Positions 27,065 through 36,306 of a stretch of DNA of 62,917 nucleotides are shown here, one piece after another (within the stretch, counting starts at the first letter, position 1; each line of letters begins with the position of its first letter). The notes below the pieces were generated by a model, which searched no databases, was not told the DNA's origin, and was given only the letters and a program-made list of their open reading frames with translations. Source of the stretch: Burkholderiales bacterium RIFCSPHIGHO2_12_FULL_63_20 (lineage in GTDB: Bacteria > Pseudomonadota > Gammaproteobacteria > Burkholderiales > Burkholderiaceae_C); the NCBI GenBank assembly GCA_001770775.1, contig MESA01000021.1, positions 83,952 to 146,868 on the forward strand, read 5' to 3'. The position numbers and the translations under genes are program-made.

Positions 27065-28783
27065 TCAGCGACGCCGGCCGGGCGGTGTGCCCAGCAAGCC
27101 CACGGTGGGGTCGGCTGCGAACACGCTCAGCTGCGACAGGGTGCGGATGTCCAGCAGCGTCAGGCAGTTGCCGCCGCAGTCCAGCAAGCTCAGTTGCGGC
27201 ACGGCCGGCAGGTTCAAGGCCATCAACTGGTTCGCCCGGCACCACAGCTTGGACAGTCGGGGCACCCCCGTCAGCGCCAGCTGGCGCAGCTGGTTGTGCG
27301 CACAACCCAACAGGCTCAGCGCCGGCACGGCCGACAGGTCGAGTGCGGGCAAGGCGTTGTGGTCGCAGGCCAGGGCCGTGAGCGCTGGCACCCGCGACAG
27401 GTCGAGCTGCGTCAGGTGATTGTGGCGACACCACAGCTCCTTGAGCTCGGGCAGATCGCCCAGCTTCAGCTCGGCGAGTTGGTTGTTGTCGCACACCAGC
27501 AGGCTCAAGGCGACCAAGGCCGACACATCCAGGCGGGTGATCTGGTTGTCGGCGCACCAGAGCTTGGTCAGGGCCGGCACGGCGACCGCCGCCAATGTGG
27601 TCAGCCGGTTGTTGCTGCAGTCCAGCAAACTCAGCTGCGGCACGGACCAGAGCGCCAGCATGGTGAGCTGGTTCTCCCGGCACCACAGCTCGCGCAACTG
27701 CGGCACGGCTGCCAGGTCCAGCTGTGACAGGTCGTTGTGATTGCAACTGAGCATGCTCAGTTGCGGCACGGCGGCCAGATCCAGCCGGGTCAACTGGTTA
27801 TGGTCGCAGGCCAGTGACCCCAGCGCGGGCACGGCCGCCAGATCTAGCTGGGTCAGCAGGTTGTGACGGCACCAGAGCTCGGTCAGGCGCGGCGTGGCCG
27901 CCAGATCCAGCTCGCGCAGGTGGTTGTGATTGCAGTTGAGCACACGCAGCCCCGGCATGGACGCCAGCGGCAAGCGCGTGAGCTGATTGCCGCGACACCA
28001 CAACTCGGTCAATGCCGAGGCCTCCGGCAGTTGCAGGGCATGGAGGCGGTTGTAGTCACACACCAGCAAGTTCAGCTGCGACACCTCGGCCAGGTCCAGT
28101 TCGGCCAACTGGTTTTCCTGGCACCACAGTGTCGTCAGGGCCGACAGGCCGCTCAAGTTCAGGGTGCGCAACTGGTTGTTGTCGCACGCCAGCGTCGTCA
28201 GCCCGGAGGCGGCACGCACATCGAGGGTGGTGAGCTCGTTGTAGGCGCAAAACAGACGCGTCAATGCTGGTGCGGTCTGCAACTGCAACTCGGTCAGGCC
28301 CACCCGGTTGCACCACAGAAAATCGAGCCTCGGCAGGCGAATGGTCAGTGTGCGTGGTGAAGGCGTGCTGGCCTGCTTGAAGCCCAGACGGCGGATCTGC
28401 AAGCCGTCCACCCACTCAAACCGGGCCAGGGGCAAGACATCGAAGTCCCACACCAGGCTGGTCAATGCGCCGTTGTCGATGGCAAACGAGAGGGTTTCGC
28501 CGTGGGCGTTGTCGATGCGGGCCTGTGCCAGCCGCTGCAAAACCTCTTCAGGCGACAAGCCCATAGCCTGCGCCCACATCAGCACCTGCCGGTGATCGGC
28601 CTCACGCAATTGATGGTCGCCGATCTGGTGGGTGGACTGCTCGCTCAGGGCCTGCTGCGCGCGCGCCGCCGCCAGCACCCCTGATGTCATGCGCATCAGG
28701 ATGCCACGCGCCGCACCGTCTGCGGTGGCCAGCGCGGCAGACGGTCGACTGATCAGTGAGCGAGCTTCTTCGTTGTCAATCAT
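27065..28783 (-). CDS. Leucine-rich repeat protein with exact 21-residue units
   Basis: A 572-residue protein started at the ATG (a GTG precedes it). Residues 1-150 are a mixed N-terminal domain without clear relatives. Residues 158-556 hold 19 consecutive units of exactly 21 residues with the pattern C-x-x-N-x-L-x-x-L-x-L-x-x-x-x-x-L-x-x-L-x, for example CRHNLLTQLDLAAVPALGSLA. There is no signal peptide, so it is probably cytoplasmic. A 16-residue basic tail ends the protein. LRR solenoids bind partner proteins; the target is unknown. It heads a two-gene unit with the DnaQ-like/J-domain protein, which suggests the two cooperate. Confidence 0.85.
   Translation of the reverse strand: MIDNEEARSLISRPSAALATADGAARGILMRMTSGVLAAARAQQALSEQSTHQIGDHQLREADHRQVLMWAQAMGLSPEEVLQRLAQARIDNAHGETLSFAIDNGALTSLVWDFDVLPLARFEWVDGLQIRRLGFKQASTPSPRTLTIRLPRLDFLWCNRVGLTELQLQTAPALTRLFCAYNELTTLDVRAASGLTTLACDNNQLRTLNLSGLSALTTLWCQENQLAELDLAEVSQLNLLVCDYNRLHALQLPEASALTELWCRGNQLTRLPLASMPGLRVLNCNHNHLRELDLAATPRLTELWCRHNLLTQLDLAAVPALGSLACDHNQLTRLDLAAVPQLSMLSCNHNDLSQLDLAAVPQLRELWCRENQLTMLALWSVPQLSLLDCSNNRLTTLAAVAVPALTKLWCADNQITRLDVSALVALSLLVCDNNQLAELKLGDLPELKELWCRHNHLTQLDLSRVPALTALACDHNALPALDLSAVPALSLLGCAHNQLRQLALTGVPRLSKLWCRANQLMALNLPAVPQLSLLDCGGNCLTLLDIRTLSQLSVFAADPTVGLLGTPPGRRR
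27116..28312 (-). repeat. Tandem 63-bp coding repeats of the LRR gene
   Basis: 19 in-frame 63-bp units encode the 21-residue LRRs. Copies have diverged at DNA level but keep exact length, with no insertion or deletion between units. Confidence 0.85.
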
Positions 28784-28953
28784 CACGACTCAAACAGGGG
28801 CGACGGCAGCGCGAACAGGGGTCATCGCCCAGCCCGGATGCCTGAGAGTTTAAGCGCTGTTCTCTGGCACGGAAGAAGGTTTGAGGGAGGCGCAGTGCGC
28901 ACATCCGCACGCTTGGCGGTACTGGCTCGCGCCAAATGGCTTAGGCTTGCGGC

Positions 28954-29184
28954 ATGACTGCCTGCCCCCACTCCTCGAGCCCATGCCCGGGCCTGTGCCC
29001 CCTGTGCGGCCAAGCCAATGCCTGCGCACAAGCCTCCGGCAGTCCGGCGGACGCGCCCTGCTGGTGCAGCAACCTGACGTTCAGCCTCGAACTGCTGGCG
29101 CGCGTGCCCGAGGCCCAGCGGGACGTGAATTGCATTTGTGAGGCGTGCGCGCGGGCAGCATCCCAACCCGCTTCTTCGGCCTGA
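28954..29184 (+). CDS. Cysteine-rich CWC family protein
   Basis: A 76-residue protein of the Cys_rich_CWC family. It shows CPLCGQANAC, the defining PCWC motif, the FSLELLARVP segment and the closing CICEAC pair, which together should bind zinc. Its role is unknown in any organism I can name. It is the only plus-strand gene between the two tRNA-Lys genes and is divergent from the LRR gene; 170 bp without clear features separate the two. An easily missed small gene. Confidence 0.8.
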   Translation: MTACPHSSSPCPGLCPLCGQANACAQASGSPADAPCWCSNLTFSLELLARVPEAQRDVNCICEACARAASQPASSA

Positions 29185-29187
29185 AAA

Positions 29188-29212
29188 GCAAAAAGCCACC
29201 TCAAGGGTGGCC
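29188..29212 (-). terminator. Terminator of tRNA-Lys(TTT)
   Basis: On the minus strand GGCCACC, loop CTTGA, GGTGGC, then TTTTT, about 36 bp after the tRNA 3' end and just beyond the stop of the convergent CWC gene. Confidence 0.8.
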
Positions 29213-29248
29213 ATGCTGCCTGAGCTATCGTTGCGCTCAGATATTCTT

Positions 29249-29324
29249 TGGTGGGTCGGGAGGGACTCGAACCCTCGACCAACGGATTAAAAGTCCGCTG
29301 CTCTACCGACTGAGCTACCGACCC
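29249..29324 (-). tRNA. tRNA-Lys (anticodon TTT)
   Basis: A 76-nt cloverleaf with encoded CCA. The acceptor stem GGGTCGG pairs with CCGACCC, the anticodon loop ACTTTTAAT gives TTT, and the T arm GAGGGTTCGAGTCCCTC is intact. It reads AAA and, by wobble, AAG. The tRNA body is nearly identical to the tRNA-Lys(CTT) at 25,116, differing mainly in the acceptor and T stems and the anticodon. It lies 32 bp downstream of tcdA. Confidence 0.97.
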
Positions 29325-29356
29325 CCGCAGAGCCTGCAAGTATAGCGTGTTTTTCG

Positions 29357-30166
29357 CTACTTCCGGGCCGGGATCAACAATTGTTCGATCATCTGCGCAG
29401 CAGCCACCATGCCGAAGGTCGCCGTCACGGTCACACTGGAACCATAGCCAGCGCAGTTGAGCGAGCCATCGCCCCCCTGGCCTGCATCGCAACTGTCTTG
29501 CGGCGGCAGCACGGTTTCGCGTGAGAAGACACAGCTCAGCCCCATCTTGCCCCGGCGTGCGCCGCCATGGCGCTGACGCCAGCGCTGGCGCAGCGAGGCC
29601 AGCAGCGGGTCGTGCGTCACCTCCGACAAATCGGCCACTTCTACCAGCTGCGGACGGGTCTTGCCCCCGGCCGCGCCCACGCTCACCACCGGCTTGCCGT
29701 GGGCCACGCCCCAAGCGGCCAGCGCGGCCTTGGCACGCACCTGGTCACAGCAATCGATGACTCCGTCCAGATCTTGCGCCTTCAGCAGCTCGGCCACATT
29801 GGCCTCATCGACAAACTCTTCGATGGCCTCGACCACACAATCAGGGTGAATCTGGGCAATGCGCTCCTTGAGCGCCACCACCTTGGCCTGCCCCAGCGTG
29901 CTCTCCAGGGCATGCACCTGCCGGTTGATGTTGGACTCGGCGATGTTGTCGAGGTCAATCAGAACCAGGCGCGCCACACCACTGCGCGCCAGCGCCTCGG
30001 CCGTCCAAGACCCGACGCCACCCACCCCCACCACGGCCACACGTGCCGCGCGCAGGGCTTCGTAGGCGCTCACGCCGTGCAGGCGGCGCAGGCCACCAAA
30101 ACGGCGCTCGGCATCAGGCTGACTGGCTTTCGCCAGCAGTTCGGTATCTGGAATCAGCACAGTCAC
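29357..30166 (-). CDS. tcdA: tRNA threonylcarbamoyladenosine dehydratase
   Basis: A 269-residue ThiF/E1-like enzyme that cyclises t6A37 to ct6A in ANN-reading tRNAs with ATP. The adenylation P-loop is VVGVGGVGSWTAEAL; LIDLDNIAESNINRQVHAL is the diagnostic tRNA-dehydratase block; ACQ-like VIDCCDQVRAKAAL and the late SLNCAGYGSS cysteine are present. The start is a GTG (VTVLIPD), with no better ATG nearby. Downstream on the same strand is a tRNA-Lys(TTT), a likely substrate class. Upstream by 10 bp is cpoB. Confidence 0.92.
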   Translation of the reverse strand: MTVLIPDTELLAKASQPDAERRFGGLRRLHGVSAYEALRAARVAVVGVGGVGSWTAEALARSGVARLVLIDLDNIAESNINRQVHALESTLGQAKVVALKERIAQIHPDCVVEAIEEFVDEANVAELLKAQDLDGVIDCCDQVRAKAALAAWGVAHGKPVVSVGAAGGKTRPQLVEVADLSEVTHDPLLASLRQRWRQRHGGARRGKMGLSCVFSRETVLPPQDSCDAGQGGDGSLNCAGYGSSVTVTATFGMVAAAQMIEQLLIPARK

Positions 30167-30176
30167 GTCGCTTGCG

Positions 30177-30959
30177 TCACTTGCCCTTGGGCATGGTCAG
30201 CAGACGGTCGCGGGCTGCCTGAGCCGCTTCGGTCTGAGGATACTGCTTGATCAACTGCTCCAGCACCTTGCGGGCGCTGGTGTTGTCCTTGAGCTCCAGG
30301 TGGCAGTTGCCAATCGACAGCAAGGCTTCGGGGGCACGGGCGTGGTCCGGAGCCTGATCGGACAGCCTCTTGAACGACTGGATGGCCGGCTTGTAGGCCC
30401 GCAGTCCGTAGTGCGCGTTGCCCAACCAGTACCAGGCCGACTCCCGGTAGCCGGTTTCCGGGTAGCTCTGCAGCAGCTTGTTCAGGCCCGCTGCGCCCGT
30501 GGCGAAATCGGCCGCCCGCAGATGGGCCAATGCCTCCTCGAACAAGCGCTTCTCGTCGGCCTGCGCCTTGAAGGTCTTGCCGTCCACCGTCACGGTTTGC
30601 GGCTCGAGCTGGCGCAGGCGCTCTTCCTGAGCCGTCTGCGCATCCTTCAGGCGGCGCTGCAGCTCCGCGACATCGCGCAGCAGCAGCTCTTCCTGACCCC
30701 GCTGACGGGCCAGATCGGCACGCAGTTGCTCCACCTGGGCGTTCATCTCCAGCAGGCTGCGCTTGAGCTGGTCCACCTGGGCAGACAAGGCGGCTTGGGC
30801 CTCCATGTCCTGAGTTCGCTGTTGACGCAACTCCAGGATGGCGCGGCGAGCTTCGTCATCACCGAACAGCGCCGCATGGGCGCTGACCGACCCGAGGGCC
30901 GCGGTCATCACGAAAACCCAGGGACGCAGGCGCCCCAGGAAAGGCTGAAACTCAGGCAT
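30177..30959 (-). CDS. cpoB: Cell division coordinator CpoB (YbgF)
   Basis: A 260-residue periplasmic protein of the Tol-Pal system that couples outer-membrane constriction to peptidoglycan synthesis at division. A Sec signal peptide ends near VSAHA (about residue 29). A coiled-coil trimerisation region covers roughly 35-110, and TPR repeats the C-terminal half (FEEALAHLRAADFATGAAGL, YWLGNAHYGLRAYKPAIQSF, LSIGNCHLELKDNTSARKVL). It follows pal after 42 bp and precedes tcdA by 10 bp. Confidence 0.93.
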   Translation of the reverse strand: MPEFQPFLGRLRPWVFVMTAALGSVSAHAALFGDDEARRAILELRQQRTQDMEAQAALSAQVDQLKRSLLEMNAQVEQLRADLARQRGQEELLLRDVAELQRRLKDAQTAQEERLRQLEPQTVTVDGKTFKAQADEKRLFEEALAHLRAADFATGAAGLNKLLQSYPETGYRESAWYWLGNAHYGLRAYKPAIQSFKRLSDQAPDHARAPEALLSIGNCHLELKDNTSARKVLEQLIKQYPQTEAAQAARDRLLTMPKGK

Positions 30960-31001
30960 GAGGTGTCCTCAAGAAACGGGCAAAACGAGCGCCAGCCGCG
31001 A

Positions 31002-31544
31002 TCAACGGTCCTTGATTTCAGCGCGGCGGTTCTGGGCCCAGACGGCCTCGCCCGAACCTTGGGCAGCCGCACGCTCTTCACCGAAGCTCACGGCCTCGAT
31101 CTGCTCACCCGACACGCCCAGCAGCGTCAGCGACTTCTGCACGGCTTCGGCACGCTTTTGACCCAGGGCCAGGTTGTACTCACGGCCACCGCGCTCGTCG
31201 GTGTGGCCTTCGATGATCACCTTCTTGGCCTTGGCCGCGTTCAGGCGCTTGGCGTGACCATCAATGGCGCCAGCGAACTCGGACTTGACGACGAAGCTGT
31301 CGAAGTCGAAGTAGATGACGCGGGTCAGACCGCTGGCGTCGGCAGCGCCGTCGTTGGCAGGAATCACGACCGAAGCCACGTTGCCCGACGAGGTGCCGCT
31401 GGCGTCCCCACCCGGCGTCGCCGAGGTGATCGGGGCCGCGCCCGAGGAAGCCTGATCGTCCAGCTTGACGGACGAACCGCAGCCAGCCAGGGTCAAGACA
31501 GCGGCGCTCACGGCCGAGACGAAAAGGGTGCGAGAAAAGTTCAT
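31002..31544 (-). CDS. pal: Peptidoglycan-associated lipoprotein
   Basis: A 180-residue outer-membrane lipoprotein that ties the outer membrane to peptidoglycan and binds TolB. The signal peptide ends with lipobox LAGC near residue 22. The C-terminal OmpA-like domain has YFDFDSFVVKSEF and the peptidoglycan-binding EGHTDERGGREYNLALGQKRA. I started at MNFSRTLF, which gives a proper lipoprotein signal. It lies between tolB and cpoB in the canonical order. Confidence 0.96.
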   Translation of the reverse strand: MNFSRTLFVSAVSAAVLTLAGCGSSVKLDDQASSGAAPITSATPGGDASGTSSGNVASVVIPANDGAADASGLTRVIYFDFDSFVVKSEFAGAIDGHAKRLNAAKAKKVIIEGHTDERGGREYNLALGQKRAEAVQKSLTLLGVSGEQIEAVSFGEERAAAQGSGEAVWAQNRRAEIKDR

Positions 31545-31588
31545 GGGTGGATCTCCAATGAGTGTGATCAGAAGAAAAAGCGTCAGGC

Positions 31589-32908
31589 TCAGCGGCGCGG
31601 AGGCAGCACGTGCGGCCCCCATACCGGCTCGCGCACGTCCGCCTGGGTGGTGGCCAGACGTGCCTTGATGCGGCCGTCGAGCGAAGTGGTCATCAGCACA
31701 TCACGGCCTTGGGCGCGGGTGGCATAGATGATGAGCTTGCTGTTGGGCGCAAAGCTCGGGCTTTCATCGTCGCGGGTGTCGGTCAGCGGCGTGACCTTGC
31801 CGCTGGCCAGCTCCATCAGGTGCAGGCGGTAGCCGGCGTCCACCTGGCTGATGTAGGCCATGTAGCGGCCATCGGGGCTGATGGCCGGGCTGATGTTGTA
31901 GCTGCCCTGGAAGGTGACGCGACGCGGCTGACCGCCCGAGGCGGGCACCGTGTAGATCTGCGGAGCACCGCCACGGTCGCTGACGAAATACAGCGCGCGG
32001 CCATCGGGCGACCAGGCGGCTTCGGTGTCGATGGAGGCGCTCTGCGTGACGCGCTGCAGGCCTTGGCCATCGGCCCCGATCAGGTAGAGCTGCGAGCCCC
32101 CGTCACGGCTGAGGGTGACGGCCAGCTGCCGGCCATCTGGCGACCAGGCCGGCGCGCTGTTCGAGCCCTTGAAGCCGGCCACGACGCGGCGTCGGCCCGT
32201 GCTCACGTCCTGCACCACCACCACCGGCTTGCCCCCTTCGAAGGAGACGTAGGCCAGGCGCTGACCATCGGGCGACCAGGCGGGGGAGATGATGGGCTGG
32301 GAGATCGTCAGGGGGGCCTGAGCGCCCTCGCCGTCGGCATCGGCCACCACCAGGGTGTGCCGTGAGCCGGTTTTGCTCACGTAGGCAATGCGGGTCGAGA
32401 ACACGCCCATGTCGCCCGTCAGGCGTTGATAGATGTCATCGGCAATGCGGTGGGCGGCCTGGCGCAGATCGGCTGCGGGCACCACCATGCTGACAATGCC
32501 ACTGCCCTGGCCCTTGAGCACGTCCCACAACTGGTAGCGCACGTCAAAGCGGCCATCGACCAAGGGCGTGGCCGAACCGGCCAGCAAGGCGTCCGCGCCT
32601 TTGCCGCGCCAATCAGGCAGTGGCGGGCGACTGCTGTCGTCCAGGCGGTCGGCCGAGGCGTCGAGAATGCGGAACAGGCCGCTGCGTTCCAGGTCGGCCT
32701 TGATGATGCGCGAGACCGGCTGCGGCACCCGGCCTTCGTCACGGAAAGCGCCGATGGCGATGGGGATCTGGGTGGCACCCACCCCGGCGATCTCGACACG
32801 GAACTGGGCCTGGGCCGCTTGCCACGGCCACAGGGCACCGCCAACAAGCAGCGCCACACCACCCAAGATGCGCTGGGCTGCAGCGCGGCGCGAGGGGGAT
32901 TGCGTCAT
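31589..32908 (-). CDS. tolB: Tol-Pal system beta-propeller protein TolB
   Basis: A 439-residue periplasmic protein. The signal peptide has an Arg-rich start (SRRAAAQR) and ends near WQAAQAQ, possibly Tat-like but without a clear twin-Arg consensus. The N-domain binds TolA in known systems, and the C-terminal six-blade propeller (repeated PAWSPDG / SDRGG..QIY blades) binds Pal. It is followed by pal and cpoB. The tolQRA genes that normally precede tolB are absent here; rng lies upstream instead. Confidence 0.95.
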   Translation of the reverse strand: MTQSPSRRAAAQRILGGVALLVGGALWPWQAAQAQFRVEIAGVGATQIPIAIGAFRDEGRVPQPVSRIIKADLERSGLFRILDASADRLDDSSRPPLPDWRGKGADALLAGSATPLVDGRFDVRYQLWDVLKGQGSGIVSMVVPAADLRQAAHRIADDIYQRLTGDMGVFSTRIAYVSKTGSRHTLVVADADGEGAQAPLTISQPIISPAWSPDGQRLAYVSFEGGKPVVVVQDVSTGRRRVVAGFKGSNSAPAWSPDGRQLAVTLSRDGGSQLYLIGADGQGLQRVTQSASIDTEAAWSPDGRALYFVSDRGGAPQIYTVPASGGQPRRVTFQGSYNISPAISPDGRYMAYISQVDAGYRLHLMELASGKVTPLTDTRDDESPSFAPNSKLIIYATRAQGRDVLMTTSLDGRIKARLATTQADVREPVWGPHVLPPRR

Positions 32909-32973
32909 GGGTCCGTTACCTGACAGAAATGAGAACAGGTTCCCATTGTGCCGCCTGACGGCACGAAGTTCCC

Positions 32974-34476
<1,503 letters not shown>

Positions 34477-34486
34477 GGACGGCAAT

Positions 34487-35188
34487 TTACCGCATGCCAC
34501 GCAACAGGGTGTTGCTCAGCACATGCCAGCCGGGCCGTTCGTCACGCGCCACGGCCAACAAGCCGGCTGCCACCTGGGCGGCCTGCACCGGCTTGAAGCG
34601 CTCGGGCATCAGGAAACCCAGGGCCAGGCCCAGGCGCTCGGCCAGGCGGAACTCACCGCGCTCACCGGCCAGCAGCGAGGGCTGTGCCAAGCACACGCTC
34701 TCGTAGTCCAGCTCGGCCAGGGCGTCTTCCAGCTCTCCTTTGACGCGGTTGTAGAAGACGCGGGAGTCGGCGTCGGCCCCCATGGCACTGACCAGCAAGA
34801 GCTGACGCGCGCCCTGTGCACGGGCCAGTTGGGCCATTTGAAAGGGGTAATCGAAATCGACCTGACGAAAGGCGGCTTGCGAGCCGGCCTTGCGAATCGT
34901 CGTGCCCATGGCACAGCACACCCAGTCGACCTCAAACAACTCCGTGTGCCGATCGAGGCGCTCAAAATCGACCTCGCACACCTGCAGCCGCTCATCTCCG
35001 GGGGGATGCCCCCCGCGCCCGAGCAGCTCACTGCGTGACAACGCACGCCGCGTGAGCGCCCTGACCTCGCCCACCATGGGATCGGCCAGCAACTGGTGCA
35101 GCAACGCGCGCCCCACCAGGCCCGTCGCACCGGCCAGCAGCACACGTCGAGGGGGTGACGATGTGGCAAGAGACACTGGCGTGACCAT
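34487..35188 (-). CDS. NAD(P)H-binding Rossmann-fold protein (HTATIP2-like)
   Basis: A 233-residue cytoplasmic protein of the atypical short-chain dehydrogenase class. The dinucleotide-binding GATGLVGRALL is at the N-terminus, then CAMGTTIRKAGS, the RQVDFDYPFQMAQLA helix and LLLVSAMGAD with no classical YxxxK at the expected place except FYNRVKGELE, which supplies Tyr and Lys as in the HTATIP2-like group. The enzyme reaction is unknown. It sits between maf and rng on the same strand, with short gaps. Confidence 0.75.
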   Translation of the reverse strand: MVTPVSLATSSPPRRVLLAGATGLVGRALLHQLLADPMVGEVRALTRRALSRSELLGRGGHPPGDERLQVCEVDFERLDRHTELFEVDWVCCAMGTTIRKAGSQAAFRQVDFDYPFQMAQLARAQGARQLLLVSAMGADADSRVFYNRVKGELEDALAELDYESVCLAQPSLLAGERGEFRLAERLGLALGFLMPERFKPVQAAQVAAGLLAVARDERPGWHVLSNTLLRGMR

Positions 35189-35213
35189 GACTCCCCCTGT
35201 CAGCGCAAAGGAA

Positions 35214-35837
35214 CTAGAACGCCCAACCCAGCGGCTTGAGCAACTCGGCCGTCTCGAACAGCGGCAGGCCCATGATGCCACTGTAGCTGCCGTCGATGTG
35301 CTGCGTCCAAGCGCCGGAGCGGCCCTGGATGGCGTAGGCACCGGCCTTGCCCATGGGTTCACCGCTGGCCACGTAGCGGCGAATCTCGTCGTCGTCCAGC
35401 GTGCGCCACGTCACATGCGAGGTGCTCAAACGCAGTTGCCCGTGCACCACCACCGCCGTCAACACGCGGTGCGTGCACCCGGACAGCAGACTCAGCATGC
35501 GCGCCGCATCGGCATCGTCCACCGGCTTGGCCAGGATCTGCTCGCCCAGGGCCACCGTGGTGTCGGCACACAAAATGGGCGCCTCGGCCCAGTCGTGGCC
35601 CACCTCGGCACGGCGGCGCACCAGACGCGCGCAAGCGGCTTCCCACTTGGCGAAGGTCACGCGCTGCACATAGTCTTCGGGGGACTCACCGGCGCGCTCG
35701 GCCTCCAGCGCCTCGGCGTCTTCATGCGCATCGGGCAGGAGCAGGTGATGGCTCACGCCCAGCTGGTCCAGCAACTGCCGGCGACGCGGGCTTTGCGAGG
35801 CCAGATAGAGCCAGGGCGGCGTGGCGTGGGCAGGCAT
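35214..35837 (-). CDS. maf: Maf family nucleotide pyrophosphatase
   Basis: A 207-residue house-cleaning enzyme that hydrolyses dTTP/UTP or modified nucleotides, once called a septum formation inhibitor. [16 protein letters not shown] at the N-terminus and [10 protein letters not shown] with the following catalytic region, plus [12 protein letters not shown] at the C-terminus, are conserved. The start was set at MPAHATPPW; the longer frame is not family-like. It follows rlmH by 1 bp, an order usual for Burkholderiales. Confidence 0.93.
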   Translation of the reverse strand: MPAHATPPWLYLASQSPRRRQLLDQLGVSHHLLLPDAHEDAEALEAERAGESPEDYVQRVTFAKWEAACARLVRRRAEVGHDWAEAPILCADTTVALGEQILAKPVDDADAARMLSLLSGCTHRVLTAVVVHGQLRLSTSHVTWRTLDDDEIRRYVASGEPMGKAGAYAIQGRSGAWTQHIDGSYSGIMGLPLFETAELLKPLGWAF

Positions 35838-35838
35838 C

Positions 35839-36306
35839 TCAGGCACGGTGATAGGGATGGTTGTTGCGCAAAGACCAGGCGCGGTAGAGCTGCTCCAGCA
35901 GCAGCACACGCGCCAGGGCATGCGGCAAGGTCATGTCCGACAGGCGAATGGCCTCGTCGGCCGTTTGCTTGAACGCCGGATCAATGCCATCGGCACCGCC
36001 GATGATGAGCGCCACATCGCGGCCATCGTGCAGCCACGCTTCGGTGCGCTCGGCCAGCTGCACGCTGGTCAGGCGCGAACCACGTTCATCAAGGATGACG
36101 CGGCGCACGCCCCGGTCGATGGCCGCTTCCATGCGGGCCGCTTCGGCCTGCATGATGACGGGCACGGGCTTGCCCTCACGGGGTTCGGCCTTGAGGGCCT
36201 TGACCTCCACCTTCCAGTCGGGCGGGAAGCGCTTGAGGTAGTCCTCGCACGCTTCGTTGGCCCAGTCAGGCAGGCGGTGGCCAATGGTGACCACCGTCAG
36301 CTTCAT
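35839..36306 (-). CDS. rlmH: 23S rRNA (pseudouridine1915-N3)-methyltransferase
   Basis: A 155-residue SPOUT methyltransferase acting on helix 69 of 23S rRNA in 70S ribosomes. The N-terminal [25 protein letters not shown] and the knot region [15 protein letters not shown] with [24 protein letters not shown] are fully conserved and the length is exact. Its ATG overlaps the rsfS stop (TGATG), as in the common rsfS-rlmH pair. Confidence 0.97.
   Translation of the reverse strand: MKLTVVTIGHRLPDWANEACEDYLKRFPPDWKVEVKALKAEPREGKPVPVIMQAEAARMEAAIDRGVRRVILDERGSRLTSVQLAERTEAWLHDGRDVALIIGGADGIDPAFKQTADEAIRLSDMTLPHALARVLLLEQLYRAWSLRNNHPYHRA

Noticed and set aside
27116..28312. The regular 63-bp tandem units as a possible CRISPR array
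   Set aside because: The units are in-frame protein repeats without alternating unique spacers.
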